A program made the translations under genes and the position numbers. From positions 186,001 to 250,000 of the forward strand of contig NZ_JAHRED010000007.1 of the NCBI RefSeq assembly GCF_019084045.1: a stretch of 64,000 nucleotides of DNA, given 5' to 3'. This document shows, one piece after another, positions 1 through 8,193 of the stretch. The notes below the pieces were generated by a model. That model ran no database searches and had not been told where the DNA came from. It saw nothing but the letters and a program-made list of their open reading frames with translations. The DNA comes from Paeniglutamicibacter quisquiliarum (GTDB lineage: Bacteria; Actinomycetota; Actinomycetes; Actinomycetales; Micrococcaceae). The first letter of the stretch is position 1. Each line of letters begins with the position of its first letter.

Positions 1-344
1 TCGGCGCCGAAGTCGGAGCGGAAGGTAGAGGTCGGAACGACGTTTTCGATGCCCTCGGCACCGCAGAAACGGCCCAGCGCGAACGGCAGGTCGGCCGAGG
101 CGCAGACGACGGCGGTGTTCTCGAGTCCCGAGGCCAGCTCGTTGAAGCGGCGGACCGAGGAAGCGCAGACGCCGGTGTCGATGGACGGGAAGATATTCAG
201 CACGACGCGCTTGCCGCGCAGCTCGGTGCTGGTGACATCGCCGAGGTCGGCGCCGGTGAGCGTGAAGTCAGGAGCGGTTTCGCCAACGGCGGGCAGCTCG
301 CCAATGATCTGGACGGGGGAACCTTTGAGTGCAGTAATAGCCAT
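1..344 (-). CDS. tpx: Thiol peroxidase Tpx (2-Cys peroxiredoxin), C-terminus outside window
   Basis: Cytosolic peroxidase that reduces hydrogen and alkyl peroxides with thioredoxin. The visible 114 residues contain the Tpx pattern: an early beta-hairpin region, the APDFTL motif at about 24-29, the peroxidatic cysteine in SIDTGVC at residue 60 and the resolving cysteine in RFCGAEG at residue 94. Spacing matches E. coli Tpx, which has 61 and 95. The ATG at 344 follows an AGGAG-like stretch, and the gene runs off the left edge, so about a third of the protein is missing. It lies 45 bases from hutI on the same strand and is probably independent of the hut operon. The assignment is firm from the two-cysteine pattern. 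Confidence 0.95.
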   Translation of the reverse strand, partial: MAITALKGSPVQIIGELPAVGETAPDFTLTGADLGDVTSTELRGKRVVLNIFPSIDTGVCASSVRRFNELASGLENTAVVCASADLPFALGRFCGAEGIENVVPTSTFRSDFGA

Positions 345-389
345 GCTCCTTGTTTATCACGAAGGTGCCCTCCCTCACGAAGTGGTTCG

Positions 390-1589
390 CTAGAGGCGTC
401 CCGCCGCCAGCACCCCCGCACGGAATACCGGACCGGTCAGGTTCATGCCCGGCCGGTAGGCCAGGTGCGCCACCGAGGGGGCGTTGAGCAGCTGGATGTC
501 CGCCCGTTTTCCGACCTCCAGGGACCCCACGGCCTCCTGCACGCCCAGCGCGAGCGCTCCCCCGTAGGTGGCCGCGACAATGGCCTCCTCGATGCTCAGG
601 TGCATCTGCAATACGGCCGTGGCCACGCAAAACGCCATGGATGAGGTGTAGGAGGTCCCGGGGTTGCAATTCGAGGCCAGGGCGATTTGCACCCCGGCGT
701 CCAGCAGTTCCCGGCCAGGTGCCAGGGGCTGGCGGGTTGAAAGGTCGCAGGCCGGCAGGCAGGTCGCCACCGTCCCCGGAACGCCCGTTCGCCTGGCCGC
801 ATCCCAGTCCTTCCAGGAACCGGCGAGCGCCGTCACATCCGCTTCATCTAGGTAGTTCACGTGGTCAACGCTGGCGGCACCGAACTCCACTGCCAGTTGC
901 ACCCCGGGACCGGGGCCCAGCTGGTTGCCGTGGACGCGCAGCCCCAGGCCGGCATCCCGCGCCGCGGTGAGGACCTGGCGGGACTGCGCCTCGTTGAAGG
1001 CCCCTCGCTCGCAGAAGACGTCGGCAAACTGCACGTAGGGGGCCACGCGTTCGAGCATTTCCCCGCAGACCAGGTCCGTGTACTCCTGGGCGTCCATGCC
1101 CGCGGGCACCAGGTGGGCCCCGAGGAACGTCACCTTATCCACGACCGTCGAGGCGATGCGGGCATGCCGCGCTTCCTCTTCCACGCCCAATCCGTATCCG
1201 GTCTTGGTCTCCAGATAGGTGGTTCCCCCTGCCAGCGCCTCGGCGGCACGCCCCATGACCAGGCGGGTGAGGTCGTAGTCGCTGGCCGCCCGCGTCGCCG
1301 CGGTGGTGACGGCGATGCCGCCGGCCGCATAATCCTGCCCGGCCATGCGCGCCACGAACTCGGCGCTGCGGTCCCCGGCGAAGACCAGGTGGCTGTGTGA
1401 ATCCACCCAGCCCGGCAGCGCCGCCCGGTGGCCGGCGTCGATGGTCTTCCCTGCCCGCGGGGCCTCGGTCGCGGGCCCGATCCAGGCGATCTTGTCCCCG
1501 TCAATGAGGATTGCCGCGTCCTTGACGACACGGAGCTCGGCATCGGCCGTGAAGGCCTCGGACAGATTGGTGATCAGCGTGGTGCTCAT
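390..1589 (-). CDS. hutI: Imidazolonepropionase HutI
   Basis: Third enzyme of histidine degradation: opens 4-imidazolone-5-propanoate to N-formimidoyl-L-glutamate in the cytosol. It has 399 residues, the usual family length. The metal-binding signature of the amidohydrolase fold is visible as DSHSHLVFAGDR near residue 65, followed by the VHGNQLGPG and DHVNYL stretches and LASNCNPGT towards the C-terminus, all characteristic of HutI. Its ATG overlaps the TGA of hutF in an ATGA arrangement, so translation is probably coupled, and it is the last gene of the minus-strand hut operon. The next gene on the strand, tpx, is unrelated. Confidence 0.96.
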   Translation of the reverse strand: MSTTLITNLSEAFTADAELRVVKDAAILIDGDKIAWIGPATEAPRAGKTIDAGHRAALPGWVDSHSHLVFAGDRSAEFVARMAGQDYAAGGIAVTTAATRAASDYDLTRLVMGRAAEALAGGTTYLETKTGYGLGVEEEARHARIASTVVDKVTFLGAHLVPAGMDAQEYTDLVCGEMLERVAPYVQFADVFCERGAFNEAQSRQVLTAARDAGLGLRVHGNQLGPGPGVQLAVEFGAASVDHVNYLDEADVTALAGSWKDWDAARRTGVPGTVATCLPACDLSTRQPLAPGRELLDAGVQIALASNCNPGTSYTSSMAFCVATAVLQMHLSIEEAIVAATYGGALALGVQEAVGSLEVGKRADIQLLNAPSVAHLAYRPGMNLTGPVFRAGVLAAGRL

Positions 1590-2845
1590 GAAAACTCCGG
1601 GTTCTCGGTGAAGAAGGCGGTGTACAGCTTGGCCGGGTCGCCCAGCCGGGTGTGGATGCCGTCGCGGGCGACAAGCTGCCCGTTGATGTGGACCTCGGCG
1701 ATGTCGGCCGCCGTGGCGGTGAGCGGGAGCTGGCCGGATCGCGAGCCGGCGGTGCGCACCGAATCGGTGCGCACCAGCAGGAAGTCGTCGTTGTCCCCCA
1801 GCCCCAGGGAGCGCAGCCCGCCCTCGCGGGCGGCGGCGGAGAGCTCCGTGGGCGAGAACCGTCCGCGCTTGCCGCTGCGCAGGCGCTCGGCATGTTCAAG
1901 GGCGCGCTGCTCGAGGTAGGGATCGAGCACCGCGTGCTGGTCGCTGCCCAGGCAAATGTGGGCGCCGGCGTCGGCAAGTTCCCGGGCGGGCCCGATCCCG
2001 TCGCCGAGGTCGGCCTCGGTGGTGGGGCACATGACGATGCCGGCCTTCCCGCGGCCCAGTGCCGCGATGTCGGTATCGCTCAGGTGCGTGGCGTGCACCG
2101 CCGATAGCCGTGGGCCGAGCAGGCCCGCCTCCTTGAGCAATCCCGTGGGGCTGGTTCCGTAGGCGTTGTGGCAGGCGTCGTTTTCCGCGGGCTGCTCGGA
2201 GAGGTGCACGTGCAGGGGCAGCGCGGGATCCAGCCGTGCGGCGATCGCCGCCAGGTCCGCGGGGGCGACCGCGCGCACCGAGTGCACCGCGGCGCCGAGG
2301 CTGAGCAGTCCCGCACCGGCATCCAGCTCCGCCAGCGCGGCGCCCAGTTGCCCGTGGCGCCGAAGCCAGCCCTCCACGGTGCCGTCGCTGAAGCGGGCCT
2401 GGGTTTCATCGAGTTCCAGCACCGACCCGTCCGCGGCCAGCCCGCCCCGGAGGTAGCAGGTGTCCAGCAGCACCAGGCGGATGCCCGCCGCCAGGGCCGC
2501 CCGGCCCAGGGCCAGTTCCATGGCGTGCGGCTCCCCGTCAGAACCCCGGGCCCCATAGGGTGTCCCGTCGATCCGGTGGTGCAGGTAGTGGAACTCCCCC
2601 ACGGCGCTGTACCCGGCGGCCACCATCTCCGCGAAGACCGCGGTGGCAAGCTGCTGGTATGCCGCGGGGCCCAGTGTCTGGGCCGCGGCGTACATGTGCT
2701 CGCGCCAGGTCCAGAAGTCCCCGGCTCCTCCGTCTGCGCCCTCGTGGGTGCGCCCGCGCAGGATCCGGTGGAAGGCATGGGAGTGCGCGTTCACCGGCGC
2801 CGGCACCCGCACCGCGTTCGGCGACGCGGTCCCCTGCGGGCTCAC
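1586..2845 (-). CDS. hutF: Formimidoylglutamate deiminase HutF, N-terminally short
   Basis: Converts N-formimidoyl-L-glutamate to N-formyl-L-glutamate plus ammonia, the five-step branch of histidine catabolism. Amidohydrolase features are clear: NAHSHAFHR close to the N-terminus, the HVHLSEQ stretch, a later HATH and the GSDQHAVLDP metal site. I place the start at the GTG whose bases overlap the upstream stop codon (GTGA). This gives 419 residues. HutF proteins known to me are about 450-460 long and carry roughly 40 more residues before the HSHAFHR motif, forming part of the small beta domain. Upstream of the GTG this frame is only the shadow of the preceding gene, so the missing segment is genuinely not there. 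See the separate finding. Confidence 0.9.
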   Translation of the reverse strand: MSPQGTASPNAVRVPAPVNAHSHAFHRILRGRTHEGADGGAGDFWTWREHMYAAAQTLGPAAYQQLATAVFAEMVAAGYSAVGEFHYLHHRIDGTPYGARGSDGEPHAMELALGRAALAAGIRLVLLDTCYLRGGLAADGSVLELDETQARFSDGTVEGWLRRHGQLGAALAELDAGAGLLSLGAAVHSVRAVAPADLAAIAARLDPALPLHVHLSEQPAENDACHNAYGTSPTGLLKEAGLLGPRLSAVHATHLSDTDIAALGRGKAGIVMCPTTEADLGDGIGPARELADAGAHICLGSDQHAVLDPYLEQRALEHAERLRSGKRGRFSPTELSAAAREGGLRSLGLGDNDDFLLVRTDSVRTAGSRSGQLPLTATAADIAEVHINGQLVARDGIHTRLGDPAKLYTAFFTENPEFS

Positions 2846-4125
2846 AGCAGGTCCTCCAGCACGTCGGCGAGCGCCGCGACACCCGCGGCGGCGTCGTCGT
2901 GCTCCACGTATTCCTCCGGCGAGTGGCTGATGCCCGAGGGGTTGCGCACGTAGATCATGCCGGAGGGAACCTCCGCTGCCAACACGCCAGCATCGTGTCC
3001 GGCGCCGGTGGGCAGCAGGGGCGCGTTGGGGATGAGCCGGTGCACCGATTTTTCCAGCGCCCGGGTCAGGGCCGGGTCGAAGTTCACCGTTCCGGAGAGG
3101 GACTCCTCGGTGAGCACCACCGTGCATCCCTCGAAGGCGGCGATCCTTTGGGCCTGGCCGTGGATCTTCTCCACCAGCATCGCGGTGACCGCATCGTCGG
3201 GGTGGCGCACATCGAGCCAGAGGTCCACCCGCGAGGCAATCACGTTGGTCCCGCCGGGGACCGGTTCGAGCCTGCCCACGGTGGCCCGGGCGTCGGCCTG
3301 GGCGCGGGCGACCTCGCGGACCTTCACCACCAGCGCCGCGGCGGCGACCATGGGATCCGCCCTGTCCACCATGAGCGTGGTGCCGGCGTGGTTGCCCTGC
3401 CCGGCAAAGCTCAGCCGCCAGCGTCCGTGGCCCAGGATGGAGTTGCCGATCGCCACGGCCGGCCCGCGGCCGGCGGCGTCGGTGTGTTCCTCGGTGTTCA
3501 GTCCGCGGCCCTGCTCCACGTGCAGCTCGATGAAGTCGCCGATGCTGGCCAGCGCCGCCTCGTCCCTGCCCATGCGTGCGGGGTCAAGGCCGTTGGCCGC
3601 CGCCACGTCGGCGAAGGTGTTTCCCGCCGCATCGCGCAGGTTCAGCGCCCTGGCCGGGTCGATGGCGCCGGTGAGCAGCCGCGAGCCCAGGCAGGCAACC
3701 CCGAAGCGCGAGCCCTCCTCCTCCGGGAAGACCGCCAGGGCCAGTGCCCTGTTGCGTTGCAGCGAGCCGGAGGCCTCGCGCGCCGCCAGCACGTCGAAGG
3801 CCGCCAGCGCGCTGGCCACGCCCAGCGGGCCGTCGAAGGCGCCGCCCCCGGGCACCGAGTCCAGGTGGGATCCGGTGACCAGGGCGCCGCGGCGCGATGC
3901 CGCATCCCTGGCGGAACCGGGCGTATCCCACCAGGCCCAGATGATGCCGTTGGCATCGGTTGAGACCTCGAGGCCGCGGGCCCCGGCCTCCGCGGTGAAC
4001 CACTCGCGCAGGGTGATCTCCGCGTCCGAGTACACGGGGCGCGAGTAGCCCCCGCGCGTGGCGTCGCGTCCGGTGTCGGCAATGGCCGCAAGCAGCGAGT
4101 TGACGGTGTTGGTAGGCAAGTTCAT
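2842..4125 (-). CDS. M20-family amidohydrolase (allantoate amidohydrolase / N-carbamoylase type) in the hut operon
   Basis: A 427-residue metal-dependent amidase of the AllC / N-carbamoyl-L-amino-acid hydrolase group. Visible signatures are TGSHLDSVPGGGAFDGPLG (metal ligands), PEEEGSRFG, IELHVEQG and a late GAGHDAG, in the family order. The ATG at 4125 is chosen because the upstream permease stops just 5 bases away. The gene sits between the permease and hutF with overlapping ends. Its position suggests it takes N-formyl-L-glutamate to glutamate plus formate, replacing the unrelated HutG, since no HutG-like gene occurs in the cluster. That role is inference from context. True allantoate hydrolysis is possible, but no purine genes are near. 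Confidence 0.85.
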   Translation of the reverse strand: MNLPTNTVNSLLAAIADTGRDATRGGYSRPVYSDAEITLREWFTAEAGARGLEVSTDANGIIWAWWDTPGSARDAASRRGALVTGSHLDSVPGGGAFDGPLGVASALAAFDVLAAREASGSLQRNRALALAVFPEEEGSRFGVACLGSRLLTGAIDPARALNLRDAAGNTFADVAAANGLDPARMGRDEAALASIGDFIELHVEQGRGLNTEEHTDAAGRGPAVAIGNSILGHGRWRLSFAGQGNHAGTTLMVDRADPMVAAAALVVKVREVARAQADARATVGRLEPVPGGTNVIASRVDLWLDVRHPDDAVTAMLVEKIHGQAQRIAAFEGCTVVLTEESLSGTVNFDPALTRALEKSVHRLIPNAPLLPTGAGHDAGVLAAEVPSGMIYVRNPSGISHSPEEYVEHDDAAAGVAALADVLEDLL

Positions 4126-4130
4126 GATTC

Positions 4131-5474
4131 CTATCTGCCGACCATGAGGTAGGCAACGGGGCTGGCGATGAGCAGGGTCAGGGCGACGCGCTGGGCCCAG
4201 ATGACGACCAGGTGCCAGACCTTCAACGGTATCCGGGTTGCCAGGATGCACGGCACCACGGCGGAGAAGAAGATGATCGCCGAGACGCAGACGACCCCGA
4301 TGACCAGGCGCAGGTGCTCGGAGGGGTGTCCGGCGACCACGGTGGCGGGCAGGAACATCTCGGCGATGCCCACGGCGGAGGCCTTGGCTGCCAGCACCGG
4401 GTCGGGCAGTCCCACGGCCCAGGTGATCGGCACGAAGATGTAGCCCAGCCAGTCAAAGATCGGGGTGAAGCGGGCCAGCAGCAGCCCGATCAGCCCGACC
4501 GAGAGGATCGAGGGCAGGATCGCCATGGCCATGAGCAGCCCGTCGCGGAAGTTCACCCAGATGTTGCGCCCCAGCGAGGGCGCGGACTCGAGCATCCCCA
4601 TGGCCTCGTTCCACGCGGTGGCCAGCCGGCGGGTGGTGACCTTCTCCTCCGGGGAGGCGACGGCCTGCGGGTAGTAGTCGTCCTTGATGCGGCTGAGCGG
4701 GGGAAGCCGCACGCAGATGGCGGTGACCAGGAAGGTGACGCCGAAGGAGAGGAAGAAGTAGGGCAGCCACAGGTGCATGATGTCCAGCGTCTTAGCCACG
4801 ATCACCATGAAGGTGACCGAGACGGTGGAGAAGCCCGTGGCGATGATCGCCGACTCCCGGGCGGTGTAGCGCCCGGACTGGTACATCCGGTCGGTGATCA
4901 GCAGGCCCAGCGAGTAGCTGCCCACGAAGGAGGCGACGGCGTCGACGGCCGAGCGGCCCGGGGTGCGCCAGATCGGGCGCATCACGCGCTGGACCAGCAC
5001 GCCGACGAACTCCATCAGCCCGTAGCCCACCAGCAGCGCCAGGAAGATGGCCCCGACCGGAACGATCATGCCCACGGGGATCACGAGCTTGTCGAAGAGG
5101 AAGGGTCCCAGATCCGGTTCGAAGAGCAGTGCCGGCCCCGCGTTGAACACCAGCATGGTGCCGGTGGCCAGGCCGATGATGTTCAGGAACGCGAACACCT
5201 TCTTGATGCCCGACTCGCGCCACCGCCCGGAGGCGAAGGGGTAGATCGTCCCGGCAAGGATGAGCCCCAGGGCCACGAAGCGCACCGCGTCGCCGAGCCC
5301 CGCGATGATCCAGCCGACCAGGTGGTCCAGCGGGATCGTCTCCTTCCCGCCGATGGTGATCGGGATGAAGAACATGAAGACGCCGATGAGGCTGTAGACG
5401 AAGAATCGCCACTTGCCCCGCGGCTGCGCGGAGGTGCGCTGGACATCGAGCTCGGTGTTGTTCGTTCCAGACAT
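4131..5474 (-). CDS. YjiH-family permease, probable histidine or urocanate transporter
   Basis: Polytopic membrane protein of 447 residues with about ten to twelve hydrophobic segments, of the YjiH type with two nucleoside-recognition (GATE) domains. After a short hydrophilic N-terminus rich in charged residues there are membrane segments from about residue 25, including FFVYSLIGVFMFFIPITIGG. The GATE repeats are centred on the SFVGSYSLGLLITDRMY region and on the KASAVGIAEMFLPATV region. YjiH-type proteins commonly accompany hut genes in actinobacteria, and I infer uptake of histidine or urocanate here from position alone. The ATG at 5474 has a GGAC-like site and lies 34 bases after hutU. Confidence 0.85.
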   Translation of the reverse strand: MSGTNNTELDVQRTSAQPRGKWRFFVYSLIGVFMFFIPITIGGKETIPLDHLVGWIIAGLGDAVRFVALGLILAGTIYPFASGRWRESGIKKVFAFLNIIGLATGTMLVFNAGPALLFEPDLGPFLFDKLVIPVGMIVPVGAIFLALLVGYGLMEFVGVLVQRVMRPIWRTPGRSAVDAVASFVGSYSLGLLITDRMYQSGRYTARESAIIATGFSTVSVTFMVIVAKTLDIMHLWLPYFFLSFGVTFLVTAICVRLPPLSRIKDDYYPQAVASPEEKVTTRRLATAWNEAMGMLESAPSLGRNIWVNFRDGLLMAMAILPSILSVGLIGLLLARFTPIFDWLGYIFVPITWAVGLPDPVLAAKASAVGIAEMFLPATVVAGHPSEHLRLVIGVVCVSAIIFFSAVVPCILATRIPLKVWHLVVIWAQRVALTLLIASPVAYLMVGR

Positions 5475-5508
5475 GGGAGTTGTCCTTTTTCGAGTGGGAG
5501 GGGGAATT

Positions 5509-7188
5509 CTATTGGGCCATCGGGATGCGCACGCCGCGCTCCTGGGCGACCTCGATGGCGCGTTCGTAGCCGGCATCCACGTGGCGGATCACGCCCATGC
5601 CCGGGTCGTTGGTCAGCAGCGCCTCCAGCTTGGCCGCGGCCAGCTCGGAGCCGTCGGCGACGGAGACCTGTCCGGCGTGGATGGAGCGGCCGATGCCGAC
5701 CCCGCCGCCGTGGTGGATGGAGACCCAGGTGGCACCGGAGCTGGTGGCGGTCAGGGCGTTGAGCAGCGGCCAGTCGGCGATGGCGTCCGAGCCGTCCTTC
5801 ATGGATTCGGTCTCGCGGTACGGGGATGCCACGGAGCCGGAGTCAAGGTGGTCGCGGCCGATCACGATCGGCGCGGAGACCTTGCCCTCGGCGACCAGCT
5901 TGTTGAACAGCACGCCGGCCTTGGCGCGGTCGCCGTAGCCCAGCCAGCAGATGCGCGCCGGAAGGCCCTCGAATTCCACGTGTTCGGCGGCGGCATCCAG
6001 CCAGCGGTGCAGGTGCCCGTTTTCCGGGAAGAGCTCCTTGAGCGCCTCGTCGGTGACGCGGATGTCCTCCGGGTCCCCGGAGAGCGCCACCCAGCGGAAC
6101 GGGCCAAGGCCCTCGCAGAAGAGCGGGCGGATGTAGGCCGGGACGAAGCCCGGGAACTCGAACGCCCGGTCGTAGCCGCCCTGGCGGGCCTCGTCGCGGA
6201 TGGAGTTGCCGTAGTCGAAGACCTCGGCGCCGATGTCCTGGAAGCCGACCATCGCCTCCACGTGGCGAGCCATGGACGCCTGGGCCTTCTTGGTGAAGCC
6301 CTCCGGATCGGACTTGGCCTCGGAGTCCCACTGCTCCAGGGTGTACTCCACCGGCAGGTAGGAAAGCGGGTCGTGCGCCGAGGTCTGGTCGGTGACGATG
6401 TCGAAGGCGACCTCGCCGGCCTTCTGGCGGCGCAGCAGCTCGGGGAAGACCTCGGCGGCGTTGCCGACGTAGCCCACCGAGAGCCCCCGGCCCTCGTTCT
6501 TCGCGGCGGTGACCTTGGCCAGGGCGGTGTCCAGGTCCAGCTCGACCTCGTCGAGGTAGCGCTTGGAGGCCCGGCGGCGCAGCCGCTCCTCGGACACGTC
6601 GACAATCAGGCAGGCGCCGCCGTTGAGGGTGACCGCCAACGGCTGGGCCCCGCCCATGCCGCCGCAGCCGCCGGTCAGGGTCAGGGTGTTGGCCAGCGTG
6701 CCGCCGAAGCGCTTGGCGCCAATGGCGGCGAAGGTCTCATAGGTTCCCTGCAGGATGCCCTGGGTGCCGATGTAGATCCAGGACCCGGCGGTCATCTGCC
6801 CGTACATCATCAGGCCCTCGGCCTCCAGCTTGCGGAACTCGGGCCAGGTGGCCCAGTCCCCCACCAGGTTGGAGTTGGCGATCAGCACCCGCGGGGCCCA
6901 CTTGTTGGTGCGGAAGACGCCGACCGGCTTGCCGGACTGGATCAGCAGCGTTTCGTCCTCTTCCAGGTCCGTCAGCGTCTTGATGATCGCGTCGTAGGCC
7001 TCCCAGGAACGGGCGGCACGTCCGGTGCCGCCGTAGACGACCAGGTCCTCGGGGCGCTCGGCGACCTCCGGGTCGAGGTTGTTCATCAGCATGCGCAGCG
7101 GGGCCTCGGTGGCCCAGGACTTGGCGGTCAGCTTGGTGCCGCGCGGGGCGCGGATGACGCGGGACGGATCGTGCTGGGTGAAGCTCAT
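5509..7188 (-). CDS. hutU: Urocanate hydratase HutU
   Basis: Converts urocanate to 4-imidazolone-5-propanoate using tightly bound NAD+ as electrophile; cytosolic, second step of histidine degradation. It has 559 residues, typical of the family. Recognisable stretches are [18 protein letters not shown] near residue 50, [20 protein letters not shown] (the NAD-binding region) near 170, the active-site cysteine segment [11 protein letters not shown] near 440, and [17 protein letters not shown] near 510. The ATG at 7188 follows GGAGAACC. It is the first structural gene of the minus-strand operon, 105 bases downstream of the IclR regulator. Confidence 0.98.
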   Translation of the reverse strand: MSFTQHDPSRVIRAPRGTKLTAKSWATEAPLRMLMNNLDPEVAERPEDLVVYGGTGRAARSWEAYDAIIKTLTDLEEDETLLIQSGKPVGVFRTNKWAPRVLIANSNLVGDWATWPEFRKLEAEGLMMYGQMTAGSWIYIGTQGILQGTYETFAAIGAKRFGGTLANTLTLTGGCGGMGGAQPLAVTLNGGACLIVDVSEERLRRRASKRYLDEVELDLDTALAKVTAAKNEGRGLSVGYVGNAAEVFPELLRRQKAGEVAFDIVTDQTSAHDPLSYLPVEYTLEQWDSEAKSDPEGFTKKAQASMARHVEAMVGFQDIGAEVFDYGNSIRDEARQGGYDRAFEFPGFVPAYIRPLFCEGLGPFRWVALSGDPEDIRVTDEALKELFPENGHLHRWLDAAAEHVEFEGLPARICWLGYGDRAKAGVLFNKLVAEGKVSAPIVIGRDHLDSGSVASPYRETESMKDGSDAIADWPLLNALTATSSGATWVSIHHGGGVGIGRSIHAGQVSVADGSELAAAKLEALLTNDPGMGVIRHVDAGYERAIEVAQERGVRIPMAQ

Positions 7189-7293
7189 CGGATGGTTCTC
7201 CTTGTCGGTGGTTCTTGATCTGGTGGTGCCCGTTCGGGCGGTGCAACGTGGGTTGTCGTGGGGAATCGAGGCGCGGCCGGCGCGGGCGCCGGG

Positions 7294-7980
7294 CTAGCTG
7301 CCGACGGCCAGGCCCAGCAGCGCCCGGGCCTCGGCGGCGACCAGTTGGCCGATGCGCTCGACCTCTGCCGGGTTCATCCGGTAGCTGGGGGCAACGACGG
7401 ATATCGCGGCCACGGGTCCGCCGTCGTCCGCGGCTCCGGTTGCCCCGAGCTGCCGCAAGGGGGCGGCGATGGCCGTGACGTCGACCTCGACGCCCTTGTC
7501 GGAGACCACGTAACCGGCGTCCGGGGTCTTTCCGGCGAACACGACTCCCAGGCTGGATCCCTCCAGGGGGACGCTGCGACCCACCCAGGAGGCGTGGCGC
7601 ACCGAGTGGGTTCCCTCGGCGATGGCCAGGTACACGGCGTGGTCGCTGCCCGTGCCCTGGTGTCCGCGCACCGAAAGGTAGGCGGATTCGCCTGTCGCGT
7701 CGACCAGTCGCTGCAGGGCCGGTGCGGCCAGGTGGATCAGCGACTCGTGGCTCAGGGCCTGGGCGCCGAGCTGCACCAGGCGCAGGCCGGGCCGGTATTC
7801 CCCGTCCGCGTCCTTGCGCACAAAGCCGCTGTTTTCCAGGGTGCGCAGCAGCCGCAGGGCCGTGGAGGCCGAGAGTTCCGTCTCGCGGGAGACTTCTGCC
7901 AACGACACCGCCCCTGCATCGCAGACGGCGCCGAGCAATTGCAGGGCTCGTTCCACGGTTCGGGTTGCCGGTTCTGCCAC
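7294..7980 (-). CDS. IclR-family transcriptional regulator of the hut genes
   Basis: DNA-binding regulator of 228 residues. The N-terminal winged helix covers residues 5-65 (TVERALQLLGAV, then SASTALRLLRTLENSGFVRKDADGEYRPG) and the C-terminal IclR effector domain fills the rest, with an effector-pocket-like stretch at ISVVAPSYRMNPAEVERIG. The start is taken as the GTG at 7980 because GGAGG lies six bases before it and it aligns with the family. A longer frame would add 24 residues without a better site. It is transcribed towards hutU and divergently from hutH. A perfect inverted repeat in the intervening region is a likely binding site. The probable inducer is urocanate or histidine (inference). 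Confidence 0.9.
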   Translation of the reverse strand: MAEPATRTVERALQLLGAVCDAGAVSLAEVSRETELSASTALRLLRTLENSGFVRKDADGEYRPGLRLVQLGAQALSHESLIHLAAPALQRLVDATGESAYLSVRGHQGTGSDHAVYLAIAEGTHSVRHASWVGRSVPLEGSSLGVVFAGKTPDAGYVVSDKGVEVDVTAIAAPLRQLGATGAADDGGPVAAISVVAPSYRMNPAEVERIGQLVAAEARALLGLAVGS

Positions 7981-8091
7981 GGTATTCCTCCATCGGGGTG
8001 TTTCGGTCTCGGGAACGCCTGTCTTTGGGTGCCTTTTGGCGCCCTGGGACAAAATTCAAACCCCTGGGGGCTTGCCCCGGAGCCACGTGAT

Positions 8092-8112
8092 GCGTTTCAC
8101 TTATTGAAACGC
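8092..8112. promoter_or_regulatory. Inverted repeat, likely IclR operator between iclR and hutH
   Basis: GCGTTTCA and TGAAACGC form a perfect 8-base inverted repeat separated by five bases, in the 213-base divergent region between the iclR GTG at 7980 and the hutH ATG at 8194. A further TTTCAT lies a few bases to the right. The symmetry, and the position some 80 bases before hutH, fit an operator for the adjacent IclR protein. Binding is inferred. Confidence 0.6.
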
Positions 8113-8193
8113 TAATTTCATCCCTTGGCAAGTGTTTGCGAGATCCGGCTCACACGACACCACGGAAAACCCACCTGTCAGAAGGAAGAACCC

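Noticed and set aside
4212-5762. Long plus-strand frame opposite the YjiH permease and hutU
   Set aside because: Composition is that of an antisense shadow (His/Gly/Arg/Asp-rich) with no start site. The minus-strand genes have clear families.
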